Below are positions 51,204-62,395 of a stretch of 64,000 bases of DNA, piece by piece. Position 1 is the stretch's first letter, and each line of letters opens with the position of its first letter. A program made the position numbers and the translations under genes. The notes beneath the pieces were generated by a model. It made no database searches. It saw only the letters and a list, made by a program, of their open reading frames with translations, and was not told where the DNA came from. Source of the stretch: Rapana venosa (Eukaryota > Mollusca > Gastropoda > Neogastropoda > Muricidae). The stretch lies in the NCBI GenBank assembly GCA_028751875.1, contig CM054151.1:40275923-40339922 (forward strand), given 5' to 3'.

Positions 51204-52258
51204 CTCTCTCTCTCTCTCTCTCACACACATGTCATATATATATATTTATATATATATTTATATATATATCAATATTATCATGTATACTTTATACACACAC
51301 ATGACATAAAAGTTTGTGGTTGGTAGACATCTAAGATATGATTTGGAATATATTTGGAGTAGATATCTAAGATATGTGGTTGGTTGAGGGCACCATAATA
51401 AATAATAGAAATGGCAAGAGACAAGTTAGTAATCTTTGTCTTGACTTTGTAAGCTAGTGTGTGTAAACTTTTATTCTTTTGGTGGTCATTTCAGGAAGTT
51501 GGCCGCATCAAGTTTGAACTGTTTGCCAATGGAGTAAAAGGAGTCCCCAAAACTGCAGAAAATTTCAGGTAGGACTGTGTTCTCTGTTTAATGCCAAATT
51601 AAGTTATGGTATGATATTTTAGATATATATATAAGAATTATGATCATGGCAGTGGTCATGAAATGATGAATTCACAAAAAGTGTGGAGATTTTTTGTGCT
51701 AGTAATCTCCTGAAAACACATTTGTGACGTTCCACCTCATAATGAATTGCATTGCCTCAGAGATCAACTTTTAGTTATTGATATGTTATTAATCTGCAAT
51801 AAATATGCTATTCAATGCAAAAAAACATTGAAAATCAGGCAATTCTATGAAAAGTCATTACAAATTGAAATGATACACTGCAGGAAGTGACAAAATGAGA
51901 AATTGACCAGTTTAGCATCATAATAGGTGGTGAAAATGAGGGCTTAGGTATTCGTGTTTTAAAGCAAAAGGATGGAAATGCATGCCTTGATATTTCATTA
52001 CAAGGTAGAGTAGTAGCTACAGTTATATAACCAATCAAAATATCAAAATCAACAACCTGACCCCCACCTGCCTAAAATGGCTCCTAGCGGAAAACTGGGT
52101 CAGGTGTTAAGCAACTCATTTCATGGCGGAACATCATGTTTTGAATAATTATGATTTAGTCTGTTTGACCTCTCTTGGTCTGCTTATTTTCTCTCCATGT
52201 GTGTGTCTGCTTCTGTATCTCTGTCTACCTTAGTCTTTCTCTTTGAGTGTGTGTGTAC

Positions 52259-52300
<42 letters not shown>

Positions 52301-55300
52301 ATGAGTGTGTTATTAACTTATTATAATGATGATATGATTTAAAAGTTTATGAGGATGACAAGTGACTTGAAAAAAGACTGTTGAGGCATTGTTTGGACAT
52401 TTCTTATTCATGGCTCAAAATTTGATTGACTCTCTTAAAATATTTTGTACTGTTTCTTATGTTCAGACAGTTTTGCACTGGGGAGTATAGAAAAGATGGT
52501 GTTCCCATTGGGTACAAAGGTTGCATCTTTCACAGGTAAGTATTTGAAATCTCTCTCTCTCTGGGAACAAATAATAAAATTTACAAAACTGAATACACAC
52601 AGGGACTGGATGTTAAAAAGTGCATGAGTGTTTATTCCATTATCCTCAAAATAAAAAAATAAATAATAATTAAAAAAACACCTCTTTTGAAGTCCTTCTT
52701 TGTTTCTTTCTGTTTCTCTCACCATGCCCTCCTTCCCTTTGCAATATCTTTTCTTCTCTCTCTGTCTGCACCTCATGATATATGACTATGAGCCTGTCAG
52801 GGTGATACAAGTGCGTATGTGTGTGTGACTTTGTTGTGTGTGTGTGTGACTTTGTGTGTGTGACTTTGTGTGTGTATGTGTACTTTGTGTTTTCATTGTG
52901 TGTGTATGTGTGTGTGTTTTCATTGGAATATTTTTTGATTTACCAGAAACTCTTTAATTTTAAATGGATCAAATGCAACAAATTAACAATGGTATAAATT
53001 ATAATCATGCACCATTATGTATTTTGCAGAGTGATCAAGGATTTCATGGTACAAGGTGGTGATTTTGTGAATGTAAGTGTATTCCATATAGTAAGAAATA
53101 ATTATCTTTTTTGCACTTTGATTATTTGCAACATTCAAACATTCTGATTACTTTGGTAATTTTTGTGAACATTTTTCTTAGTTGCTTTGCTCATTTTTTT
53201 AATTTATCAGTCAGTGTCAGTTTTTTTCATTACTACTATACTGATCCACTCACAAAGTAAACTTATTGTTACTTATTGTTAGTGGTGTTTGTATGTACTA
53301 CAGTTCATAGATTTACCATGAATTAAGGTGTACTGTCTGGTAAGGGTTCTGACTCGTAACAATGTAAGTCATGCCCTCATAATTAAAAAAACAAAGAGGA
53401 GGAAGGGAAGAAGGTCTGATTAAAGCGGTGACTTTGAAAGTAAAACTGTTAAGAGTGCTAGCACCATGATGAAAACATTGAAACTGAGTGTCCTTAACAA
53501 TATTTGTTGTTGTATCCATGCCTCAACTAGAGCTCCAAGGCTGACCCAAGGTGAGATTGTGCATATATATGCGACTGTTAACCCACCATTAAAATAGCCA
53601 TGTTCTGACTTCAGGCATGATGTCTAAACATAAATATTGGTCTTCTGTTCCCACTGACACGAAATGGCCTACTCTTCTGAAAGGCAGAATGGGTTTTTAA
53701 TGTGTGCGCAAGATGTTCCCTGTGTGTCTGCACTTTGGACCTCGGTTTATAGTCTCATCTGAAGGACTTTGGGGGAGTTGGGTCAGTACTAATGTTAACT
53801 AAAAAAAATCCCACTGAAATTAGTTTATATTACTAAGAAGCTGCCTCATTCAACTGTCCTTTCATGGCCCTGGCCAAAAAGTCTGTCAGTTTTTTTATTT
53901 TTACAAGCATAATGCCAAGACCTACATTAAAATGTTTTTTGTGGTTTGGAATGTTATATTGAGATTGTCTTTATCCGCCATTCCATGACAAGCACTTAAC
54001 AAAATAATTAACACTAACAGCCTGTAATCATTATTACAGGAAAACAAAAACCTCCTCAGAAGTCACACGTAGCTTCCTCTATGATGGAGCATGCCCTACT
54101 TGAAAGCAGCCGTGCAAACTTCTTATTGCTTATGGTTAAGGTTTCACAGTGAGTGACTCCTGAGGGTGAGATACTCAGGTAGATCTACAGAGTGCATACT
54201 TTGCATGACCCTCCTGGGTGTTAAGCTGTGGAATGCCTAACAGCCCGACAATAGCAACAGAGGGCCTTTCACTTCAAAATGGCAGCATCTAGCAGAGAGA
54301 TATGTTACATTATTGATCCATACTGGTTACAAACCCATAATGAAAGAACTGAGACATGATATCAGAAATAATAACCATAATTGGTTTTTGAGGCAATAAT
54401 AATGAATTTCCAGATGAAATTTGAATGATAGTTTTCAGTCTTTTTTTTCATTCCTCAGCTAGAGCTCCAAGGTTCACCAGCGGTTAGATTTTGTGTGTGC
54501 AACCATTTGCCCACCATCAGGGTAGCCGCATTCCAACTTCAGGAATATTTATAAATCTGAAACCATGCAGAGTGTGCTCATCACAGTTCATACCACAATG
54601 TTATGTTCAAACTGCATTTGTTGAAACATAGTTTGCTGCTACTTTTAGTAGTTAATGTGAAACAGAAGATGAGACTGTGTGCTCTGTTGTTCTTTCCCCC
54701 AGGGTGATGGCACAGGACTGACCAGTATCTATGGAGGGCGGCCTTACGCAGATGAAAAATTCACATACAAGCACACAGGCCCTGGAATTCTAAGCATGGT
54801 GAGTCCTGTGAGGAAAGAGCGTGTTTTGATTACTTAAATATTTAAAGAAAACAACTTTGTGTGAAATGTTTGATACTTTTCTTATAAATTGTGATACTGA
54901 GTTTGTGTGAAGAGTATGTGGGATTTCTGCTTGTATTGATTTCCTTTTTCTTTTCACCAGGCTAACAGTGGAAAGGACACAAACGGCTGTCAGTTTTTCA
55001 TCACTTGTGCCAAGTGTGAGTTTCTGGACGACAAGCATGTTGTGTTTGGTAAGTTTATGAAATGAGAACATCATCCTCTTTTTGTGTGCATTTACTGTTA
55101 TATTTCATGCTGTCATTTTAACACATTTCTTCCCGCAGCACGAGTCTCTCGTGACTTACTCATTGTTTTCAAAAGACCGCAGAACGAGGGACTCGTGTCC
55201 TGAACATTACTTTCGCTTTTGGTGAATAGTTTCAGTTAGCCTTGTTAACTTCTTTTTCTATGAAGTAAGACTACTCTTGGTTCTTCCTGTGCCACATCAA

Positions 55301-56368
55301 CTGTGTGGTCCAACAATCCATTGAGAAACAAAATTTTAATGAATATTTTTCTGACCTAACCCTCTTTCAGCAGTGACTGCTTGAAATTTACTTGGTCTGG
55401 AGAATGAGATTGCTCATTTTTGTGTGTGGGACAAATAAGGTTAATATATTTCATTAAAATAAGGGGGGCGGAATGGCCTAGGGGTTAGAGTGTTGCCTTC
55501 ATGATATGATGGCCAGGGATAGAGCCTGAGTTCGAGCCATTACTGAGGCGCCCATTCAAGGGGATTTTTCTTGTGAAGTTCGCATCAGTTTCATTTTCAC
55601 TCCCCCAAGAGTCCTTTGGATAAGTACAATAAACCAAGACCCTGTGTGCAAACTCTCACAGAACATCTTGCACACATGGTAAAACTTGTTCTGCTTCGTG
55701 GAAGAGTAAGCCATTTGTGTCAGTCGGAATGCATGACAATATTTTTTTTAATGCATGCAAGCTGGTGTGTTTAAATATTATTCGTGAAAGCAGAATGCTG
55801 CTATGTTAATGGTGGCCAAAAAATGGTCACATACCCCCAAATCTCATCACTGGTGAACCTCAGAGCTCTGAGGAATGAACAAAAACAAACAAACAAAAAA
55901 CAAACAAAAAACACACACAGAACTCGTTCCATTACTCTTTTTTCTTTCTTAGAAGAGTAGGTTGGTTATAGCCAGTGGCATGGAAGACTCAGACAGACCC
56001 AGCATGCGCCATGTACCAGGAAAGGGATGCACTCCACTAAGTTCCACTTGCCAATGACATGTTCTGCCTGAAAATATCAGTGCCTTGGTTTTCCTACACC
56101 TCAAGAAGTGAAAGAAGTCAGTCAGATTAAAAAAAATATGTTAAAAGTTGGTTTCTGTTTCCTCATGTTAACACCATACAGGCTTGCTGGACTGCAGGAT
56201 GAATTATTGTTATGTGTCAATTTTTTCTCAAGGCGGTAAGGTAATTTTTTTAAAGAAATATATTTCCATATATATATATTACCATATATATATATGTATA
56301 TATATACTCTACCGTATAGAATGGCTCATATATATATATATATATATGTATATGTTTGTTTATATATG

Positions 56369-56400
<32 letters not shown>

Positions 56401-57011
56401 TGTATATCTGATCATTGTGGCTTCAAGAAATTAGATATTCCCAGTTTATTGATTTCTGGCTGTTGTAATCTTCAGACTGCATTTTATTAAGTTTAGTTTT
56501 GTTTACCGTTAATTCAGTTTTTGTTTTGTTTTCAGTTTGCTTTTATCGTGACATACCAAATTGGCAATGTGGAGTATTTATTTCTACACCTAATAATGTG
56601 GTAGTGAGTCTCTGAAGAGTTTTCACTTGTGTGATGTTTACAATAGTTCTTGATGATAATAATAATAATAATAATGAATGGAGTTTATATAGCGCTATAT
56701 CTTGCAGTGACAAATCAAAGCGCTTTGCACTCAACTCATTCTTACACAGTCATACAACCAGTAACAACTAATAGTATATTTAAATTATTATTTTTTATTA
56801 TAGTTAATTTATTAGAATAGTAATATTATATATTATTATAATAGTAACAACTAATAGTATAGTCAACAATAATGTCTCTAATATCATTTCGACTTGTGCA
56901 GGTCGTATCGTTGATGGACTGCTGGTGCTGAGGAAGATAGAAAATGTGCCCACAGGACCCAACAACAAACCCAAAATACCCATCGTCATTTCCCAGTGTG
57001 GAGAGATGTGA
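50701..57011 (+). CDS. PPIH: Peptidyl-prolyl cis-trans isomerase H (spliceosomal cyclophilin)
   Basis: Seven exons (50701-50766, 51495-51568, 52467-52535, 53030-53072, 54703-54798, 54961-55048, 56902-57011) join in phase to 181 residues. The cyclophilin fold is complete. Active-site residues are visible in [15 protein letters not shown] (Arg, Phe, Met, Gln) and GCQFFITC; the C-terminus is ISQCGEM. The opening [11 protein letters not shown] and the [19 protein letters not shown] and [11 protein letters not shown] stretches identify the PPIH branch. Family members bind the PRPF3/PRPF4 proteins of the U4/U6 snRNP in the nucleus. Two oddities: three extra residues in the loop [11 protein letters not shown] relative to the vertebrate protein as I recall it, and Phe in [12 protein letters not shown] where cyclophilins usually have the cyclosporin-contacting Trp. 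Vertebrate PPIH is 177 residues. Confidence 0.96.
50945..51290. repeat. CA/CT microsatellites and TATATTTA units in PPIH intron 1
   Basis: CA (50949-50981), CT (50985-51032), shorter CA and CT tracts to 51230, then TATATTTATATA units to 51270. Two copies of a CATCTAAGATATG/TATCTAAGATATG piece follow at 51328 and 51365. Confidence 0.9.
51495..51568 (+). CDS. PPIH: PPIH exon 2
   Basis: Acceptor CATTTCAG, donor GTAGGA; phase 0 in, phase 2 out. GGAGT occurs twice around AAAA (GGAGTAAAAGGAGTC), which may be how the extra loop residues arose. Confidence 0.93.
52467..52535 (+). CDS. PPIH: PPIH exon 3
   Basis: Acceptor ATGTTCAG, donor GTAAGT; phase 2 on both sides. Encodes [18 protein letters not shown] through IFH. 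Confidence 0.95.
52575..52665 (+). mobile_element. SINE tail beta, solo copy in PPIH intron 3
   Basis: AAAATTTACAAAACTGAATA, GGGACTGGATGTTAAAAAG and TGTTTATTCCATTATCCTC. Confidence 0.75.
53030..53072 (+). CDS. PPIH: PPIH exon 4
   Basis: Acceptor ATTTTGCAG, donor GTAAGT; phase 2 in, phase 0 out. Encodes [14 protein letters not shown], part of the active site. Confidence 0.95.
53520..53820 (-). mobile_element. tRNA-type SINE, head 1 body plus tail alpha, 5'-truncated
   Basis: Inverted tail alpha (53520-53620) followed by the inverted body (CGAAATGGCCTACTCTTCTG, AAGGACTTTGGGGGAGTTGG). The head is absent. Confidence 0.8.
54452..54546 (-). mobile_element. SINE tail alpha, solo copy
   Basis: CCTCAGCTAGAGCTCCAAGG, CCACCATCAGGGTAGCCGCA, TTCCAACTTCAGG. 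It lies about 150 bases upstream of PPIH exon 5. Confidence 0.85.
54703..54798 (+). CDS. PPIH: PPIH exon 5
   Basis: Acceptor TTTCCCCCAG, donor GTGAGT; phase 0 on both sides; 32 codons from [12 protein letters not shown] to GPGILSM. Confidence 0.95.
54961..55048 (+). CDS. PPIH: PPIH exon 6
   Basis: Acceptor CTTTTCACCAG, donor GTAAGT; phase 0 in, phase 1 out. Encodes [16 protein letters not shown] and [11 protein letters not shown], the block with Phe at the usual Trp position. Confidence 0.95.
55122..55440. mobile_element. Candidate TTAA-flanked MITE in PPIH intron 6
   Basis: TTAA at 55118-55121 and 55441-55444 bracket 319 bases. The ends read inward are similar but imperfect (CACATTTCTTCCCGC and CCTTATTTGTCCCAC). 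Inside the left end are inverted words CACGAGTCTCTCGTG and ACGAGGGACTCGTG. These are piggyBac-MITE features, but TTAA is common in AT-rich DNA. Confidence 0.4.
55462..55925 (+). mobile_element. tRNA-type SINE, head 1 plus tail alpha, full length
   Basis: The head is GGAATGGCCTAGGGGTTAGA and GAGTTCGAGCCATTAC (B box). The body is AGAGTCCTTTGGATAAG and AAAACTTGTTCTGCTTCG. Tail alpha is at 55782-55876, followed by an AAACAAACAAAA tail. Confidence 0.88.
56262..56407. repeat. Interrupted TA microsatellite in PPIH intron 6
   Basis: TA units with TATG variants. Confidence 0.9.
56902..57011 (+). CDS. PPIH: PPIH exon 7
   Basis: Acceptor ACTTGTGCAG, phase 1 in. Encodes [20 protein letters not shown] through QCGEM; stop TGA at 57009-57011. 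Confidence 0.95.
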
Positions 57012-58120
57012 CAGAGACACTGCTGTCTCACCGGACACTGATGTTTATGGCAGCACTGCCTTGAGCAGCTCTTGCGAAAGGAAAAAGGACTTGTTTGAAA
57101 CTTTGCAGTAAGATCACTCTCGTGTTTCGAATAGTGCCTGAATCTTGAAGAGGACTTGTGGTATGTGTCTTGCTTGGAGACAGGCTTGAGAATCGTGTGA
57201 TCTTGAAGCATGTGTTCTTGCAGTTGCCTAGTGTTGCTCATCTTAATTATCCTCCTGGAGGTCACCTCTTTGTCTGTATTCACATGACCTTGAACGTGAC
57301 TCACTTCAGGATGGTGGTGAGCAGATGTGACTCCCGTGTCAGATCAAGATGGAATACTTGTGTGGCTACCCAAGTCTTTGTGAGAGAATGGTTTGGATTA
57401 CATCAGACAGATATGACAATATATAAATTTGGTATTGGATGTTTTGGGTTTAGTCAGGCAGAGGCTGAAAGTGAATTTAGGGTAAAGTTTTGTTATTAAA
57501 ATGATTATGGTTTCTTGCTGAAAACTTCAAGCAGCATACACCATGATCTCGTTGGCATAGAAAGTGAAAGGTAGTGCATTCCATTCTGATTTCATTAAAA
57601 ATGAAGATGCATAAATATCATTCTGTGCTTTGTAACTATGTGAAGCCAGGCTTTAGAATTGAAAATAACTAAGAACTCAGGAAAGTAAAAGTGTTGGAGA
57701 GAAAAGGTGGTTTTTTTAAGAGAAAACTGTTGATCCTGTTTCAGTTGTCGTCCCTTTCTTTCTCTCCTCCCTTTCCTTCTTCTGACAGTCATAGTACTGT
57801 AACCAGTCAGTGGTAAATAATTCAAATTCAAATTCAAAAGCTTTATTATCTCAAAGACAGAGAAAATCATAAGCTGATTGGAATCAATATTGTGCTGGTG
57901 CAAAGATTGGCTCAGAATTTCAATAGTTAACAATTCAGCTTCATGTACATTTCATGTCAGTCAGTCTGTTTACTTTTCTGAAAAGAAGAAAGAAAAACAT
58001 TTATCCTTGTATGACATCAGCATTTTGTCTTCATTTGTTTTTAAACATGCAAACTGTGAACAGTGTTCTTAAATGTTTTACATATATGTCAGATATGCTG
58101 AATAAAATTGTCAATTCAGA
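57012..58120 (+). other. PPIH 3' UTR
   Basis: About 1.1 kb without coding frames, ending near an AATAAA at 58101-58106. A short ATTCAAATTCAAATTC run at 57820-57838 followed by AAGCTTTATTATCTC may be an inverted LINE 3' tail. The UTR end is inferred. Confidence 0.55.
58101..58106 (+). terminator. Probable PPIH poly(A) signal
   Basis: AATAAA 1.09 kb past the stop codon in AT-rich sequence. Confidence 0.5.
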
Positions 58121-58167
58121 AAAAAGGCCTCTTTTGTTTTGTCTATTTTTAAAGTATTGTAAACTAT

Positions 58168-58250
58168 GATGATGATGATGAACGATGAGGAAGATGATGA
58201 TGATGATGATGTGTGTGTTTATGTGTGTGTGTTTATATGTGTGTGTGTGT
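58168..58250. repeat. GAT and TG repeats
   Basis: GATGAT units (58168-58210) followed by TG/TTTATGTG units. Confidence 0.85.
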
Positions 58251-58499
58251 GGCTGTGAATGAGTCATGTATTTAGCAGTTTTCTTTTGTGATTTTGATCG
58301 TTTTCTTTTTTTTTCATTTCACAGCTTCTTTCTCATCTCCTGTCAACAAATTTATCTCTTCTTGGTTCAGTCTTGGCTTATCTTTTTTTTCTTCCCTTTT
58401 CAACCAATATTTCTCACTTTCCTCACAGATGTTCCTCATCACCTTCACAACATTTCCAGCCAAGTAGCAGTGTGCTGATGTACCACCCATACATATCCA

Positions 58500-58815
58500 T
58501 GAGACGGACACCATAGCTGAGTGGTTAAGTCGTTTGACTTCAATCCCATGGGTCCATGAAGTTGTGGCTCAATCCTGGCGGTGTCTGGTGAATTAGGGGT
58601 GGGGACTTTTACATCTCCCAGATCAACTTCAAGGGCAGACCTGCCAGTGCCTTCATTCCCTTCGTGTATATACACGTGCAGATCAGATATGTCAGTCAAA
58701 GTCCTGTATTTCATGTCGGCGTTGAGTGAATTAGGGAAACGCGAACATACTAAGCATACATCCCCTAAGTCTGAATGCAGTCATGTTCATGGCAGGCAAA
58801 TCCATCACACAAAAT
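58500..58815 (+). mobile_element. tRNA-type SINE, head 2 with eroded tail alpha
   Basis: The head is CATAGCTGAGTGGTTAAGTC (A box), then CTTCAATCCCATGGGTCCAT. The body is GGGGTGGGGACTTTTACATC and TTCGTGTATATACACGTGCA. From 58765, CTAAGTCTGAATGCAGTCAT and GCAGGCAAATCCATC resemble the start of tail alpha. Confidence 0.8.
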
Positions 58816-58920
58816 CTGCATGCACCACTTCTTTAATTTTCACCAAAAACTTTACAGGAAAAGTGATTACAGGTAGAAAATACATTTTTGGGAAGGCATC
58901 AGCTAACGTTTTTTTTTCAT

Positions 58921-59112
58921 AGGAAGGATGGCACAAAGAGAATGGCCCAGAGAGGATGGCATAGGAAGGATGCCAGAAAGGATGGCAAGGGGTGAATGGT
59001 ATAGCATTAGAAGGGATGGCATAGGAAGGATGACAAAGGAAGGATGGCACAGAAAGAATGGCATAGGAAGGATGACAAAGAAACAATGGCATAGGAAGGA
59101 TGACATGATACG
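58921..59112. repeat. 10-14 bp minisatellite (AGGATGGCATA type)
   Basis: About 16 units of AGGATGGCA/AGGATGACA with short spacers. A CATAACATAACAACAACAAC tail at 59201-59229 closes an unidentified segment downstream. Confidence 0.8.
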
Positions 59113-59229
59113 ATTGCATAAGAGCAAAAAAGAAAATCGTGGATAGGGTAAGAGAACGGGTGGGAGCAATGAACGGTCCCTAAATCGGAAACCTACGCTG
59201 GGACATAACATAACAACAACAACAACAAC

Positions 59230-59737
59230 GTAGGGGGACAAAAAGAGCTAGGGAGCTAAGTGAGTCAGCTGATACTCCTGGGTACAGTTCAGTGGGAGGG
59301 AGCCGTTACACAAAGGACAGCTGCTCTCCCCACCCCACCCCCACCCCCTTCCTTTTTTTAAATGTATTCTTTCACAACTTTGCCCTGACATGCAGAGGGT
59401 CACAGCCCGCTCATATGTGACAGTATATGACAGTTATCTGCACGTGCAAACTGAAAATAATTGGCCTGACAGCTGACGTAGCGTGTTTGTGGGCACCTAG
59501 GACCTAGCTTGCCCATTAACATTAATCAACAGTTTGTACAACGGTACAATGATATTAATGTCGCAGTACCCATACTGCCAGGTGTTAAAACTGTCAGAAC
59601 ATCTGACATCGCAACCTGGGTCCTCTTGTCACTATCGAGAGTGGGGGGGGGGGAGGGGGGGGGGGGGGGCTGGTAATGTAAACATAATCCATGGTTGAGT
59701 TCTCTGGCCAGATCTGATGTTAGATATTCGTCTAACG
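59230..59737. other. Non-coding, with a G-run
   Basis: No gene or known repeat is seen apart from an interrupted G tract (59643-59669) and a short C-rich stretch near 59330. Confidence 0.5.
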
Positions 59738-60084
59738 GACGCTCTAGCCGAGTGGTTAGGACCGTTCGACTTCAATCCCACGGGTCCATGAAGTTGTGGG
59801 TTTGAATCTCGACGGCGTCTGGTGAATGAAGGGTGGGGATTTTAACCATCTTCCAGGCCAATTTTAAGTGCAGACCTACCAATGTTCTGACTCCTTTCGT
59901 GTATATACACCCGTTCAAAAGATCAAATATGCACGTAACTCATGTTAGCGTTCGGTGGGTTAGGGAAACATGCCAGGATTTATCCCCGTAGTCGAAATGG
60001 GGCTACCTTCATGGTGGGCAAAGAAAAAGGTCGCATACGCAAAATCTCACCATGGTGAACCTCAAGAAATCTAGCGGAGGAACA
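59738..60084 (+). mobile_element. tRNA-type SINE, head 2 plus tail alpha, full length
   Basis: The head is TCTAGCCGAGTGGTTAGGAC (A box) and GGGTTTGAATCTCG (B box). The body is GGGTGGGGATTTTAACCATC and GATCAAATATGCACG. Tail alpha (59983-60084) is joined directly to the body, showing it is part of the element. Confidence 0.9.
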
Positions 60085-60094
60085 GGGAGTTGGG

Positions 60095-60140
60095 TGATAT
60101 ATTCAGTTTAACGTCTATTCACATTTAGTGATTTTAGAGG
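60095..60140 (-). mobile_element. LINE 3'-tail fragment (tail gamma)
   Basis: Minus strand: CTAAAATCACTAAATGTGAA, TAGACGTTAAACTGAATAT. It abuts the end of the preceding SINE. Confidence 0.7.
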
Positions 60141-60749
60141 GGGGTGGGGGGAATCTAAAAAGAAAAGAGCAAACAATAACTGAAAAATGCCAGATAACAG
60201 TACTGAATAAAAACTAACTTTAAAATACTGCAAAAACTTAATTATCGGACTTATTATCAACGCTAACACAATGTCCAACAGTAAGGATGGTTCAGACAGA
60301 ATCTGATCCAGTGACAAACTAGGCAGAGATGGTGGGGGATGGGGGGATGGAAGAAGATATTCGACAAATGGTTTGTAGCTCTAGCCGAGGACCAAAAAAA
60401 CCAATAACCAACAACAAAAACCAACGTTGACCGAAAAATAAAAGCCAACGTTGAGACGGTCTTCATCCATGTTAAAGGCTTAGCATAACAACCCAGACTC
60501 TTGATTATATAGGGAAAAAATCCCCTGAAGATGATGTAAAGCTGTTGATATGGCGAAACACCTGAAACCAATCCTACTGGCAAACTTCTGATTCAGTTTG
60601 TAACTGAACATTCTCACAGTGATTCCCAGGTGGGATGAGTGAGACAAGAGTGCCTGTTCAGGGGGACCCCTGGGGTGTTATGCTCTCTGTCTCTCTCTCC
60701 CTCTCTGTCTCTGTCTCTCTGTCTGTCTCTCTCTCCCAATCAACTCCTC
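60141..60749. other. No gene recognised
   Basis: AT-rich DNA. Short CT tracts lie at 60680-60735. The region around 60365-60390 contains AGCTCTAGCCGAGGACCAAA, a remnant of the end of tail alpha. Confidence 0.5.
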
Positions 60750-60850
60750 GTTCCTCCCTAGAGCTCTGAGGTTCACCATGGTGAGATTTTGCCTATGCGA
60801 CCTCCCCCCTCCCCCCCCCCTATGAAGGTAGCCCCATTCCGACTTCGGAT
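60750..60850 (-). mobile_element. SINE tail alpha, solo copy
   Basis: CTAGAGCTCTGAGGTTCACC, a C-rich insertion, TATGAAGGTAGCCCCATTCC, GACTTCGG. Confidence 0.82.
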
Positions 60851-60884
60851 ATATATCCTGGTATTGAGTTTACTTTATTATCAT

Positions 60885-60975
60885 CTGATCTATCCCTAAG
60901 GGCCGGGACTGGATGTAATAAAGCACATGGGTGCTTATTCATTATCCTCGAAAATGAAAATAATTTGTCATTGTC
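60885..60975 (+). mobile_element. SINE tail beta, solo copy
   Basis: CCGGGACTGGATGTAATAAA, GCACATGGGTGCTTATTCAT and TATCCTCGAAAA are nearly identical to 10040-10100, including the preceding TATCCCTAAGGGC. Confidence 0.8.
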
Positions 60976-61154
60976 TGTGTCTCAATGGCTGATAAAACTG
61001 TTGTGATGACATTGTTGTTTTTGTTGTTATGCATGTCAACTGGAAAGAAGTGAAGAAAGTGTGGGAATTTGTTTTCATTTTGTCAGTGTGTCACAGCAAG
61101 TCAAAAAGTCACGTCAGTGAAATAGCTGTAGACTGGACTGATAGATCTAGAGCT

Positions 61155-61174
61155 TGTGTGTGTGTGTGTGTGGT

Positions 61175-61206
<32 letters not shown>
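61155..61206. repeat. TG repeat plus 32-base G homopolymer
   Basis: TG units run into a G-run at 61175-61206. A run this long is prone to length error in sequencing. Confidence 0.9.
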
Positions 61207-61210
<4 letters not shown>

Positions 61211-61384
61211 CAGACTGAATCTACATGTTTGGTTAGATCTTTCACGGTATTGGGCCACCTTGGCATGTAGATCTAGAAATCCGAGATCAAACAGTAAACA
61301 TCAGATATGTAGCAGGAGCAGACGTGAACATAATGAGTCGAAGAACATGGACAATAAATGGAAAGCCATCCATCTCATCCTGTA

Positions 61385-62395
61385 GTTCAGACACCTTGAA
61401 GAGCATAACATCATAGCACAAGCTAAAAAACAGTATTGGTCCTCATTTTGTAGAAGTGAAATATCAAATCATAAAGACATTCCAAAAGTATGGACAAAAT
61501 TTAATGAAATGACAAAAGGAATAAACTTACCAACATGCCCAATTGTTCTAGAAAACAAAGAGTTTCCATCTAGCGCAGAAAAGGCTGAGGCGTTTGCTAT
61601 GATGTTTTCAAATACCATGCGTAAGGAGGGTCTATCAGCTAAACACAGAGCATTCAGAAGCAAAGAAGAAGTCAAAAATGAATATGTAGACCCAGTGCCT
61701 GATACCACTCTTTATATCAATGCTCCAATTACACTCCAGGAAGTAAAAGATGCTATTTTGTCACTTCCTAATAAGAAAACATCCGTTGGAGCTGATGCGA
61801 TTTCCAATGATATGATCAAACACTTACCAGAAAATTTCATTATACTTCTTCATAAACTTTTTTGTAACTGCTGGGTCCAGGTGTCATTCCAGTACAATGG
61901 AAACAGTCTATTGTGGTACCAATCCACAAGCAAGGAAAGCCGAAGACAGATAAAGCCAGTTACAGGCCATAGCATTGACCTCACATACTGAAAGCTCATG
62001 GAGAGAGTTGTTCTTGGAAGGTTACTATACTATTGTCAGAAAAATAACATTATTGCAAACAACCAAGCAGGCTTCCAGCGAGGTAGATCTGCTATAGATA
62101 ACCTAGTTAAACTTACAACACGTGTAAAACAACAATTTGCACGTAGAAAAAATGTTCTTGCAACGTTTTTTGACATAACTAAAGCCTATGATCAAGTTTG
62201 GCATGCAAAGTTATTAAGTAAGTTAAAGACAATTGGTCTTTCCGGTAACATTTATCATTACATCAAGAGCTTTCTTAGCAATAGATCTATTCAGATAAAG
62301 GTAGGTAATAACTATTCAGATCCTAGAAATCTTGATATGGGCTTACCACAAGGCTCCGTTATAGCACCAGTTTTATTTAATATCCTATTACATGA
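61385..62395 (+). pseudogene. Jockey/I-type LINE reverse transcriptase, damaged and 3'-truncated
   Basis: The frame at 61509 encodes the pre-RT linker and fingers (PITLQEVKDAILSLPNKKTS, GADAISNDMIKHLPENF) and then loses frame near 61875 and 61955. The next frame (61998) carries ERVVLGRLL, NQAGFQRGRSAIDNLVKL, ATFFDITKAYDQVWH (RT catalytic block A) and GLPQGSVIAPVLFN (block B). It stops at about 62395, just before the expected FADD/YADD catalytic block. The element cannot be active. It may be the same family as the RNase H fragment at 46885-47691. Confidence 0.9.

Noticed and set aside
58805..59241. Minus-strand frames with repeated CHPSYAI words
   Set aside because: Translation of the AGGATGGCATA minisatellite.
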